Assembly (NCBI RefSeq): GCF_002865645.1
Contig: NW_020194631.1
Span: 186,001 to 250,000, forward strand
DNA: 64,000 nt
Direction: 5' to 3'
Source of the DNA: Hyaloscypha bicolor E
Taxonomy: Eukaryota > Ascomycota > Leotiomycetes > Helotiales > Hyaloscyphaceae
The first letter of the stretch is position 1; each line of letters begins with the position of its first letter. The position numbers and the translations under genes were made by a program. Below are positions 54,563 through 64,000 of this stretch, piece after piece. A model generated the notes under the pieces. It made no database searches and was not told the origin of the DNA. It worked only from the letters and a program-made list of their open reading frames with translations.

Positions 54563-55950
54563 TCGTTTATACGCTTACATACTGGGCAGGCGTTTTAAGA
54601 GGGGATGGCATGAAGCTCAGCACATGATCGCGAGCAGGCGTTTATTCCAATACAGTAATTCATCGGAGTTTTGCTCATCTGAAAGTTACTGAATAAGTTA
54701 CTGGCAGCTGCTGCACAAATCAGATCAGGACATTGATTCTCAGACGTAAATTGTCTTCGCTATATCGACGATGGTCATGCGTATCTCACGTGCTGTACTC
54801 TGTAGCACTCGAGTCATTGGCAGCATTACGCTAGCTGATCGCGTTATCCATGAGTCTCGATACCCCGAGAATGACAAAAGTCGAAAATACAGGAAAAGAT
54901 CCTATCTTTGAGCCACGGTACAGTATATTAGGGACTTACCCCTCAGATAGGCTGGCACGTAGGACTAGTACCATGGCATCCATCCAGACCTCACTTACAC
55001 CTAAAGCAAAACTCGGCATTGCAACAAAATCCGGGATTGGAGAAGGCTAATAGCAATGAACGGTTAATGGCCAGAGCGAGACTTCACGGTCTACGAGATT
55101 GGGCTGCGAAAATCGGAACAACCTGGGCCGTCACATGCTTCTACATGCTTCAGAGTCCTGAGTTGTTCGGCTCACGTACACAACAGGCACGCGGTCAGGT
55201 TGGTGTGGCAGCCATCAAGAAAGTGCACCAAGTCTTATCGTGATGAATGACTAAGCCGCTGAAACAATGGGTTGATTGACGGGAGCAGCTTCAAAGCTCA
55301 TATCTCTGCATACCACGCCTTTACACTTTTGTTTGCTTGTCAATTCCGCAGAGAGGGTTGCCAACTCCAAGCATCCCAGCCTCAATTGCATCCCCAGCCT
55401 CGATCAAGGTCAGGCCAGGCTTCGTGGTTCCGTCCGCCATAAGCGCTGCGATCACGAGGCGGTTTCTGGAGCATGACTCTCGACATCTGAGCTTCCTCGT
55501 CACACGAAAATTGCCTTTTGCAAAGCCCGCCATCATCACCTCGTAGCAAAATCGCAACAGCGACCTTCGACATCTTGCATTGTATCTTCTCGACTCCACG
55601 ATCACTGTCAGCGCCTTCTCAACAAAATGCCCCGTGCCTGAGTTGCCTTCTCTAGGCCCCAGCTACCCCAGTTGTCAACCTGATTGGGCTCACCGGAAGG
55701 AACCTACCATCCCCCACCACTGGTGCAGTCCTTTCGGCACATAGAAGTGCAAGACCAATTTCAAATTGTGACTAGACTACGATGGATGTCCAAATAATGT
55801 GGTATCTTTTAGGGTTCGACAACTAGCCTTACGACAGCTGCCGTTGAGCTTCTGGGAGGACGGGATTCTTGCATATACTAGCAGACCGTCCCACAACTCT
55901 ACAACGACAGCTTTCTCAGACTCGACGGACACGTCAATAAGATTCACAAA
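54563..55950. other. 1.4-kb intergenic region with weak candidates
   Basis: Two plus-strand frames (54850-55050 and 55019-55243) overlap, and the second reads fairly protein-like (ARLHGLRDWAAKIGTTWAV). They could be parts of a broken gene, but no start, splice or domain supports it. A minus-strand candidate is listed separately. Confidence 0.35.
55321..55605 (-). CDS. Weak minus-strand candidate, 94 aa
   Basis: The C-terminal half reads like protein (RLVIAALMADGTTKPGLTLI, AGMLGVGNPLCGIDKQTKV). The N-terminal half is basic and Cys-rich and may belong to another exon arrangement, since another frame starts MSKVAVAILLRG at a possible GTGATG donor. No family recognised. Confidence 0.25.
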   Translation of the reverse strand: MIVESRRYNARCRRSLLRFCYEVMMAGFAKGNFRVTRKLRCRESCSRNRLVIAALMADGTTKPGLTLIEAGDAIEAGMLGVGNPLCGIDKQTKV

Positions 55951-58950
55951 ATGCATCAGCATCCCAGGCCACCGCCAGTAACGGCTTCCCCAGCCTCATC
56001 GCCTCGAACGAACCCAACCAGAACCAACAACCCAAGAGAAGAAGGCTCCAGCCCGCATACAAGATCAACATCCGATATGCCTGGGTATAACGACGCTGAT
56101 GAAGGTAGTGGGGATAGTGGGGTTATACAATCTGGTGGTCCAAGTAAGGATGCTGTCAAGAAATTGGATCAGATTATACAGGTATTGCAAATCACCACTA
56201 CGGATATTCCAAAGTCTTCGAAAAACTAATTTGTTCTTCGACAGAACTTCCACACTAAAGCTGCTGTTGTGGTCCTACAATCTCGAGTTTCCCTACCTGT
56301 GGTCATCTTAAAGGACGGTTCCAAGAAAGTCAACAAATGGGTAAGCCTTGCAAATACTCCACCTCCAAAAGAGGAAGCCTAATGCTAACTGTTGGCACAG
56401 TTTCAAATTGAGACCGACGACACAACGTCCTTTCGAGAAGAGTTGAGTCAGTGGCGGACTTGCGGCAGCTTCCAGAATCGACCACCACCCCTCCTAATCG
56501 AAACATACCTCGACACCTCCGAATTAACAAATAGCCAGAGTCTTGTTATCCTGGATGATGAAGGGAAGCGATGGGATGTATTGGAGGCACTCAATTCCAG
56601 CGGATCGAGTGATGGAGGTTCTCGTCTGCGAAGACGAAATAAGGAAGTAATATTGGAGCGTTGGAGAATCGAACTCAAAGATAGTCCAGGGGAACGGGCA
56701 TACGACTTTGGTACATCACTGCCAACAGTCTACAAGAAGTGCATTGTCTTCTTTCGCTCGTTGTATGCGACCACCAAATTTGTGCCAACCTGGAGATTTG
56801 TAAAGAACTTGGCGAAAACTGGATCAGCGAACAGTTCCCTGCGGATCAACTGTCGAATCTTGAACAACGACGTTCAGCCCAGTCGATTTGATGCGCTTAC
56901 TCACCCTCTTTATGAGACTGGAGGTCCTGTCACAACCGACTATTTCCTGGGATCGACAGACACTCCAGTGGGACAATTCTGCGCCGAAGTCGTGTATCGA
57001 AATGATTGTAACTTCCGTGTTGATGACTCTGAAGCCCTTCTAAGCTCGAGATTTATGGGAGCAGATGAGCACTTTTTCCAGCCTTCGTTAGGGATAACGA
57101 CTGATAACCGACGCCAATCATCACGGGCCGTTGAAGTTGGCTCTTTACCAGCACACCGGCAGCAAACCGAAGACTCCGAGCCAATTCAAGCTTATGGCAG
57201 CTTGTCAACATTTCATGGCGACGCACCTCCAAGGGGTTCCAGCCCCATCTCCGCCCTTCGAGCAGCCAAAACCATGGGATCAGAGACGAATTCTCCACCC
57301 ATGGGCTCCGTACCTAAATCTAGACCCATACAGACCTCTAGAGCTTCTTTGATCTCATTAGAAGGTATCAATATGGCAAGAAGGCCATCTGTATCATTTC
57401 AGCCTTTCAAAGCTGGGTCCCTTTCCTCCTCTCCTGGCCGTAGCACTCCGTTACATCACGCCAGTGATATGCTTCCACCTCAGTCACCACAATCGCTTCC
57501 TCGAACCTCTGGTATTAGTACTCTAGCTCAAGCCCGGAACCGCTCGTCTCTCACAGCTGGCATGCCAGCGTCTTTAAGGGGTGGCCCGCTCGCGCCAGAT
57601 AATGTAGTCTCGTCCTCTGCATCAAGTTCACCGAAACCTGCTCCTATAAATCGTTATAGCAGCAGCTTTACCCACCGCCGGGGGCGGTCTTCGTTTGGCG
57701 GCACAAGCAAGATTGTCGACGATGATCAACATAGCAGCGGCAAGCAAAGCTTATCTTCGTCCTCTGCACAACCTGGTTCTGGTATCCTCGCCGAAGCAGG
57801 TACCGGGGCAAGTTCAGGATCTCTGCAGACTGATGATGACAATATCTCAGAGTTCCTGAAGCTGCTGGATAGTAAGAAGACTCTGCAAAGTTTCGAGCAG
57901 TCGGGAGAAGCGTCTGCCAAGCGGACAAGTGCACAGCTCTCGAAATTCCAGTCAATGCGTGACTCCAACAATGCGTTGACCGAATCGATGTCATCTTCTA
58001 CGTTGTTACATCGGTCTTCAAGCTCATCAAGTCGACAACTATCTAGTGTCCCGCCAATGGTTGCGGCTACATCGATGTCGGCATCATCGTCGCCTGGAAA
58101 GCCTGTATCACCTCACACTCCGCACACGCCCGCCGTGCCTTCACGTCTGAGTGCAAATTCTATTGCAGAGTATTCAGAGCCTCGCAGATTGCCTCATCGC
58201 AGCAGGACAGCTGCTGATGCGGCCCTTGAGGATGTTGCTGACGATGATGCCCCATCGAACGAGCTTGGTACTAATGCAATCGATATCCCGACATCTCCGA
58301 GGACATACTTCCCACATGCTCGGCGATCAAGCTCTGTTGCTCAGCAACACAGGTCTCTCGCCGTTGAGGATGATCTGGGGGACCTGCCATTTGGCATTCA
58401 TCGGAGTATCAGTTTGGGAGCCGATGACCGCGAGCCACCTAGTTTGAGTGCACTACTTGGGCCGGGTCACACCACCGAGAATGTGGCTTCTACATCGTCA
58501 CCCTCCCAACGTGGTCTCCGACCAGCTCCCCATATCTCGGAGACTCCGATGTCCCTTGAGGCACATGAGTCAGAACCTCAGCAAGTATCGCGTGTGCTCT
58601 CTGCTGGCTCTATGAACTCACCGTACCGCCCGAGACTGGGGAGAACTGGAGGACGTGGTGTAACTCCTCCGCAAACAGGCTCTAACTCCAGCTTGATAGA
58701 AAGAGGAAGTGGCAGTGGTAGTGAGAGGGCAAGTGGCAGATACAGCTTTACGAGACCGGCGGGCACATACGAAGCTGATGACGAACCACTGCTCTTCCAA
58801 ATGAGTGAGATAGGAAGAGACAACTCGGGACGAAGAAGTCTTGAGGAGCCCAGGGGAGGGGGGAATATAGGCCCCACCGAACGAGGAGGATTTGAGCCTA
58901 GGGGAGGGGAGTCGGGCTCGAGTAGCAGAAGGGGCAGCCGACGCTGGTAA
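55951..58950 (+). CDS. atg13: Autophagy protein Atg13
   Basis: Three exons (55951-56181, 56245-56340, 56401-58950; introns of 63 and 60 nt) encode 958 aa. The N-terminus MHQHPRPPPVTASPASSPRT is that of filamentous-fungal Atg13. The HORMA domain starts DAVKKLDQIIQ and runs through exon 2 (NFHTKAAVVVLQSRVSLPVV) to about residue 340, with KKCIVFFRSLYATTKFVPTW and the EVVYRNDCNFRVDDSE end. The remaining 600 residues are Ser/Pro-rich and disordered, with TORC1-type Ser sites and Atg1/Atg17 binding segments expected there (DNISEFLKLLDSKKTLQSF). Family knowledge: Atg13 activates the Atg1 kinase to start autophagy and is phosphorylated by TORC1 in rich medium. All junctions are in frame and consensus. 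Confidence 0.95.
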
Positions 58951-60209
58951 GAGTATTCAAATCCTGCGAGCAGGTTCGAGTCGATCAGACAGGCATCCTC
59001 GAAATACGTTCACCATTGATGCATTATACGCCATTTACGATTTCCTCAAATTCGCAGGAGCGCAGACGACCTTTTTGTTTGTCACTGGATCATGGAGTCT
59101 GGGGAACAAACCGTTCCGGCGGCATTTTACGTTCTTTGTTTTTGGCGCATCCGAGGATAGGATGGCATGCATTTGGGCATTAGGGACATTTATAAATTGA
59201 ATTGGATTGAAGGATTTGATATCCGGAGTTCCAGAGGTTGTATAGGAGAATATTGAGATAAATGAGATGAGATAATGCACATTTTCGATGAGTAGATTCG
59301 TGATACAAGTCGTGAGCTTGTCGAACTTCTTTTTCGTGCTTTCATGGTTGAATACGGGTTTCGATACTAGTACCCCTCAAAGCAGAGTCGCATTTGGCGT
59401 CGAGCATGCGCCCCTCACATCAACAATCTCGGTCAAAAAGGGGCACTCGGCTAATGCAATACTTCGCAGTATTGCCTTAAAGACTTGTCCTCCTCGTCCG
59501 TAAGCTTCTTATTCTGCCCCCCCCTATCCTTATATGTGGTTTGTAGGTCTTCCGTGAGAGCGGGCGATTAAAAGGTTATAGTCGACATAATAGTACCTTG
59601 CAGCTTGCGGAAAGGTATTGATTTGACTAGTACGGATAGCTTTGAGAGCTTTGCTATATTCGTCTTTCGACGCTTGCAGAAGGGGTAGGCATTTTTGATC
59701 AAATCTATCGCGGAGAAATGGGTTAAGGTCACTTTGTAATAGTAATGCAGGCAATTTCCATCAAACAACTTGTGTTTCGCTGAAATTTGCTTATCGGCGT
59801 ACCTCGCCTATTTTTAGGGAAATAGGTGAAATTGGTGGAAACCTCGCGATTAATGAGTATTGCTTCTTAAATGTTGGTGAATTTGTTGAAGTGAGTGGCC
59901 TTAGAAAAGATACTCAGCCCTGAAGCTTTGAGATTTGGTTGATATGGAAGAGAGAAAATGCAAGGGGATAAGTGGGTTTCAATGCGCGGCTGCTCCCGTT
60001 TTGGCGTGCGGTAGCGCCTATAATATAATACTCAAAGAGGGTCAGGACTTTGTCTATTCAGGCTAACGCCAAATCTCTAAAGCTCCGTCGCTATCTTTGA
60101 TGGCCGATTTTCATGCCCCTCTTTCTCTTGGAAAACACTCTTCGTCTTTCCGACAATTTTCTTACCACACGAAGCTGATAACAACGCTTTTTGTTCCTAA
60201 GCACAATAT
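58951..60209. other. Convergent 3' region, no gene seen
   Basis: About 1.26 kb lie between the stops of atg13 and the methyltransferase gene. Short frames of under 105 codons show no sense, and the DNA is AT-richer than its flanks. Confidence 0.45.
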
Positions 60210-61900
60210 TTACTTCGGGAAAGTCGCTTTTCCGGCAGCGCGACTCGCAGCAAGAGCGCCAGAAAGGGCGAACTGGGACGCAAAACCGTTGATGCGGTGA
60301 GTGGCATTCAGATTCTTGACCACGACCATCTGGAAGCAGGTAGCACTGCCCTGACGCGAGGCGATAGTGGACCAGGCTAGGAAGAGTTCCCAGATACGGT
60401 ACCAGCGCGAGCCGTACTTGGCCTTGATGGTCTCGGCATTGCCGAGCCAGTTGCGATACCAGCGCCAGATGGTGCCCGAGTAATGGACGCCGACCGTATC
60501 GATGCTGGGGTTGGGATTAGTATGTATAACGAGTTCGTGTTGTTACTTGTGCTCACCTCTTGATCTCCCATCCGGCGCTCTCAAGACAGCCAACGTAATT
60601 AGCAAGCGGGGTTGAGGCGTCGGCGCCAGGAAAGATGTATTTGTTCAAGAAAAGCCCCCAGATGAAGTCCTCATATTGCCACGCCTTACGCAGACCAGAG
60701 AGCTGGACATACATGGCGCCGTCGTCCTCAAGCATATCATAGCACTGGCGGAAGAAGGTCGTAAGTCTGCGAATGCCCACATGCTCACCCATCTCGAGCT
60801 GAGAGATTTTGTTAAATTTTCGCGTCGGTATGTCACGGTAGTCCATACACAAGAGGTTGCTTTGGCTCTCGGGGATACCCGCGCGGCGGAGAGCGTCATT
60901 TCCCCAGGCGGCCTGGTTATGGGCAAGGGTAGCACCAGTGACGTGGGCACCGTAGTTGACGCTGGCGAACTTGGCGAGGGTGCCCCAGCCACAGCCGATG
61001 TCTAAAAGTGATTCTCCCTCCTTGAGAGCGAGCTTCTCACAGACGATGGCCATCTTGTTGTCCTGCATCTCCTCCAGCGTCTCTTCGCGGGTGGGATCGG
61101 AGAAGATGCCGCTCGTGTAGACCATGCGGGGGCCGAGAAACCACGAGTAATGGTCGTTGCCACGATCGTAATTGGGGCGGATCTGCTCCTCGTCCTGCTT
61201 GCGCGAGTGGAAGAGCACATCTGGGAAGAAGGTGAAGAGGATGAAATGGAAGAGAGCCCGTGTGAAGGAGAAGTTGGCCCAGTCATGGCGGTACTCCATA
61301 ATATCGAGGCAGTCGCCATTGAACTCCACGTCACCGTCGAAGTACATCTCGTAGAATGTCTTCATTGGGATCTTGTTATGGCCCCTCCATCGCTGGCGGT
61401 CTTCTTCCTTCTTGAAAGTTATGTAGTGCTCGACGGGGCGGCCGGGGAGCTTGACTTTGTCGTTGATGTTTGGCGAGTAGGCCGAAGTTATGGTCCAGAA
61501 GCCGATCAAAATGGGCAGGAAGAAGACCAGAACGAAAAAGATGGTGGTCTTGAAGCCGCCACCGAGGCTGCGAGAGACAATGGTCGGGACGCCGAGCACC
61601 AGAGCTCCGAGGAGGTAATTCGAGAAGGACTCAGAGCCGGGTCCCTCGGCGGGTAGGGGAGCATTATGGATGGCGGGAAACTTAAGTAGGCGTTAGTTTG
61701 GGTGAGTAAGTAGCCAATTGGTGTCAATTGATGTCAATTGACGTGGTACAGGGAGCTCAATGGAGCTCAATGGGACTCACAGTGGTGACTTGGACGCCAC
61801 AGTCCTCGCCCGTCGCAAATTTTGAGGGCACAGCTACGGGAGTCGCGATGAAGGTGATATCGCCCTCGAGCTCCTCGCCCTGGCGTTTCTGCGAAGACAT
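60210..61900 (-). CDS. Sphingolipid C9-methyltransferase
   Basis: Three exons (61900-61781, 61680-60557, 60504-60210; introns of 100 and 52 nt) encode 512 aa, typical length. The N-terminal cytosolic part is followed by two hydrophobic helices (SNYLLGALVLGVPTIV and TIFFVLVFFLPILIGFW). The SAM-binding fold begins GESLLDIGCGWGTLAKFAS, after the FLGPRMVYTSGIF motif of the cyclopropane-synthase family, and continues TGATLAHNQ, QLEMGEHVGIRRL and SIDTVGVHYSGTIWRWYRNW. The C-terminus ends AGKATFPK. Family knowledge: it methylates C9 of the sphingoid base in fungal glucosylceramides at the ER or Golgi, acting after the delta8-desaturase, and matters for hyphal growth. Intron 1 carries two small direct repeats. 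Confidence 0.93.
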
Positions 61901-63066
61901 GATTGTTGTGGCGGTTTATTGAAACCTTCTCAGCTCTTGGGTCGGTGTTGTGAGCTATCTTGAAGTATTCGTAAGTTTTTGCGGGTGAGGAAATTACGGG
62001 TACGATTAAAATGGCAGCGATTCGCATAAAATTTTCAGTGCATACGGAGGTAAATTTACATCCCATAAAGATAGTAATAGCACTAGCAAGGGAACCCCTA
62101 GGCTGGAGAAGGACTTGACTTAATCGGGTATTAAATCCCTCATTCGGCTTGTTTTGTTTACTCACTTTGGCAAGGCGACATTGAAAAGTGTACGTGCGCA
62201 AGAAACCCTTGCTAGTGCTACGAGTATTACTATCTTTATGGGCTGTACCTCTGTAATTTAGCCACGTACTACTACCTAGTCTCAATTAAGCTTAGTTTTG
62301 GTCCGAGCCTTACCGCTAGCTAGTATCAAATATTAGCCAATTATATAAGTTATGGGCAAAGCATTACTAAAGGTCGAGGCATTCTTCCCTTCTTTGCTCT
62401 CTAGCTTAGTATTTTCAATACATGAGATTCATTGAACTTTGAGCCTTCGACCATTGCATTGATCCTGCCGTCACAGCTAGCGTAAGTCGAATCTGTCGAG
62501 TTTCTACAATACTGTACTATTCGTTAGCACTGCCGTTCCGTAGGGCTTAGGAGCGAAGCGAGAGCAATGTGGAGGCCCGTGCCCTTGACCGCTATCTAAC
62601 GCCGACGACCTGCTGTGCTGTTCTTCTTAGTCAATATAAATGGCGAAGGCATTCAGCCCTCAGAGCTCTAGCCATAATGGCTGAAAACCAATAGGTAAGG
62701 TAGGGTGAGCGATGGTAGGTAGAGAGGTCTGATCTGTCCCCTCCAGGGCATTGCCTGGGATACTGTAACGACAAGGGGAAAGGAGTCAGGCTAACCCTCG
62801 GAACCACAAGCAACCAACCAGATACTACTGTATTGCTTACAACTGATCGAATCAGGGAACGGAAGCTTTTGAATCTACGAAATCTAGCTCTAACGGGTCT
62901 CAACCGGGCGATGTTAATACTCACACCTTTTACTACTGGATAGAGGAAGTCCAACGTCTATGAAGCCGATAAGTACAACACCGGAGATCCAAATGGATGG
63001 AAAAACAAGTCAGGAGCCATCTCACCCATCTCGACACCTATAACCACTCGTATTTCACCTTCTCAC
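61901..63066. other. Intergenic, repeat-bearing region
   Basis: This gap holds the methyltransferase promoter and the 3' side of the polyketide synthase. It includes the inverted repeat described next and AT-rich sequence around 62270-62420. No gene is supported; the 172-codon minus frame crosses the inverted repeat. Confidence 0.45.
62062..62242. repeat. Inverted repeat, 32- and 37-nt arms
   Basis: The left arm (62062-62093) reads CCCATAAAGATAGTAATA, then CACTAGCAAGGG; the right arm (62206-62242) is its reverse complement except for a 5-nt insertion. The arms enclose about 110 bp with no coding sense. It could be a miniature inverted-repeat element or a strong hairpin. I see no clear target-site duplication. 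Confidence 0.65.
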
Positions 63067-64000
63067 TCATTTCCCATTCACCGATACACCCATCCTCGCA
63101 ATCATCTTTTCACACAGAGCCACCAAGCTCACTGCATTCATCACCTCCAAGGTGGTTAGCTCTACCCCTATCGTCCCCCGAACCCAATTCCTCAACTCCA
63201 CCGCTGCCAGCGAGTCCATGCCGTAGGCGCCGAGCGGCCGCGCCGGGTCCATGGGACTGTTTAGACTCAGCAGCTTGGAAAACTGGGCTGACATGGCCGC
63301 CACTCCAGCTGAGAGGAGTACTGTAGGATCAGGACTCGAGGACTGGGCGACAAGGAGGAAGCTCTGGACTTCTTTGTCCTTTTGCGTAGCCGCAGTGTTT
63401 TGTGTGCTAGCTTGAGAGGATGTGTGCAGACCAGAGAAGCGCACGTCGTTCAAAAGCGGGCTGTCTGCGGGCTGCGGCACTTTGATGCCCGTGATCAACT
63501 GTGTCTCCCCGGTGTTGCTCAACCGCTGCTCCGGATCGCTCAGCTGCTGCAAAAGAGCATAGTCGAGGATCCGTCGCAACAGGATCCCGTTAATACCCTT
63601 CCAAAACCTATCGTCGAATCTGCCCTGGAGACTCTCGTTCTCGTTAATCACACCAACATCCTCGACCGGTCCCAAGTTGACGCTGATGGCTGGCAAGCCT
63701 AGTCCACGTCGGTAAGCAGCAAGAGCGTCCTGGAACACGTTGCCGCCGGCGTAGTTGGCTTGCCCTTTCAGGCCGACGAGGCCGGATACAGACGACAGTG
63801 TAACAAAGGAGGTTATCGGTTGCCGGGTTTCGAGGGAGACAGTATGGAGGTTCCAAGTTCCTTGCACTTTGCATGCGAGAGCTTCAGTAAATTCGGCATG
63901 GGACATGGAGGCAAAAGTACGGTCCTAGAACTCAGTCAGAATAGCAGGGGATGGGAGCTGGGAGAACTTCAACCCACTCTGAGGACCATTGCACCCTGAA
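63067..64000 (-). CDS. Polyketide synthase, C-terminal KR-ACP part (cut by window edge)
   Basis: The gene enters from the right edge: 64000-63978 (partial exon), 53-nt intron (63977-63925), then 63924-63067, which ends the protein with 285 residues. The join gives QGAMVLR then DRTFASMSHAEF, the usual ketoreductase sequence. The KR active-site region follows (TSFVTLSSVSGLVG with its Ser, QANYAGGNVFQDAL with its Tyr and Asn). The acyl carrier domain (about 215-270) has GAYGMDSLAAVELRNW with the phosphopantetheine Ser. The protein ends ARMGVSVNGK after the ACP, so there is no thioesterase or reductase release domain. Family knowledge: KR then terminal ACP is typical of highly reducing fungal type I PKS, with product release in trans. 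The product cannot be told from this part. Confidence 0.92.

Noticed and set aside
61767..62285. 172-codon minus-strand frame
   Set aside because: It spans the methyltransferase start region in another frame and an inverted repeat, so it is chance.
62270..62640. Possible transposon remnant in AT-rich DNA
   Set aside because: No terminal repeats, coding sense or recognisable element could be found by eye.

Overview
This window is from the nuclear genome of a filamentous ascomycete (Pezizomycotina; the gene set and the short introns would suit a leotiomycete, but the class is my inference). The reasons are single genes on both strands with no operons, introns of about 42-60 nt with GTAAGT-like donors and CTAAC/CTGAC branch sites, fungal families (Zn2Cys6 and copper-fist regulators, Atg13, sphingolipid C9-methyltransferase, reducing polyketide synthase), and short divergent promoters. 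All exon models were built by hand from splice signals and frame continuity; no alignment or transcript data were available.

Layout. 0-2.2 kb: a possible small secreted protein, a frame-broken secreted cysteine-rich gene and an uncertain reading frame. 2.4-10.7 kb: p23 co-chaperone, divergent VPS24 (ESCRT-III), an unknown secreted coiled-coil protein, and PHO81/NUC-2 (phosphate sensing). 11.5-25.6 kb: lariat debranching enzyme DBR1 diverging from an RNase P/MRP Rpr2-type subunit, ZPR1, an unknown 569-aa protein, a 550-aa protein built on an internal duplication, and tRNA-splicing endonuclease subunit SEN54. 26-29 kb: a newly assembled three-exon small gene, a tRNA-Leu(UAG) gene, and a decayed 44-47 bp repeat. 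29-41.4 kb: PPIL3-type cyclophilin, an arrestin-like protein, a C-N hydrolase with a 690-nt intron, an RGT1-like Zn2Cys6 regulator and a copper-fist regulator. 41.4-44.9 kb is gene-poor and low in complexity. 44.9-64 kb: small membrane protein, SET protein, a broken gene, an orphan acidic protein, an IBtk-like ankyrin/RCC1/BTB protein, ATG13, sphingolipid C9-methyltransferase, an inverted-repeat region, and the KR-ACP end of a polyketide synthase running off the right edge.

The most striking object is the tRNA-Leu(UAG) gene at 27450-27610 (minus). It has an ordinary tRNA intron after the anticodon, and its D arm is also split by a 57-nt insertion with every hallmark of a spliceosomal intron (GTAAGT, CTAAC, AG). 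Removing it restores a 7-bp acceptor stem, the D stem and the Pol III A box. If the gene is active, its RNA would need both the spliceosome and the tRNA endonuclease.

Many genes here serve RNA processing (DBR1, Rpr2, SEN54) or nutrient and stress signalling (PHO81, RGT1-like, copper fist, ATG13). Their proximity is probably ordinary gene order rather than a functional cluster. Only the polyketide synthase hints at a true cluster, beyond the right edge.
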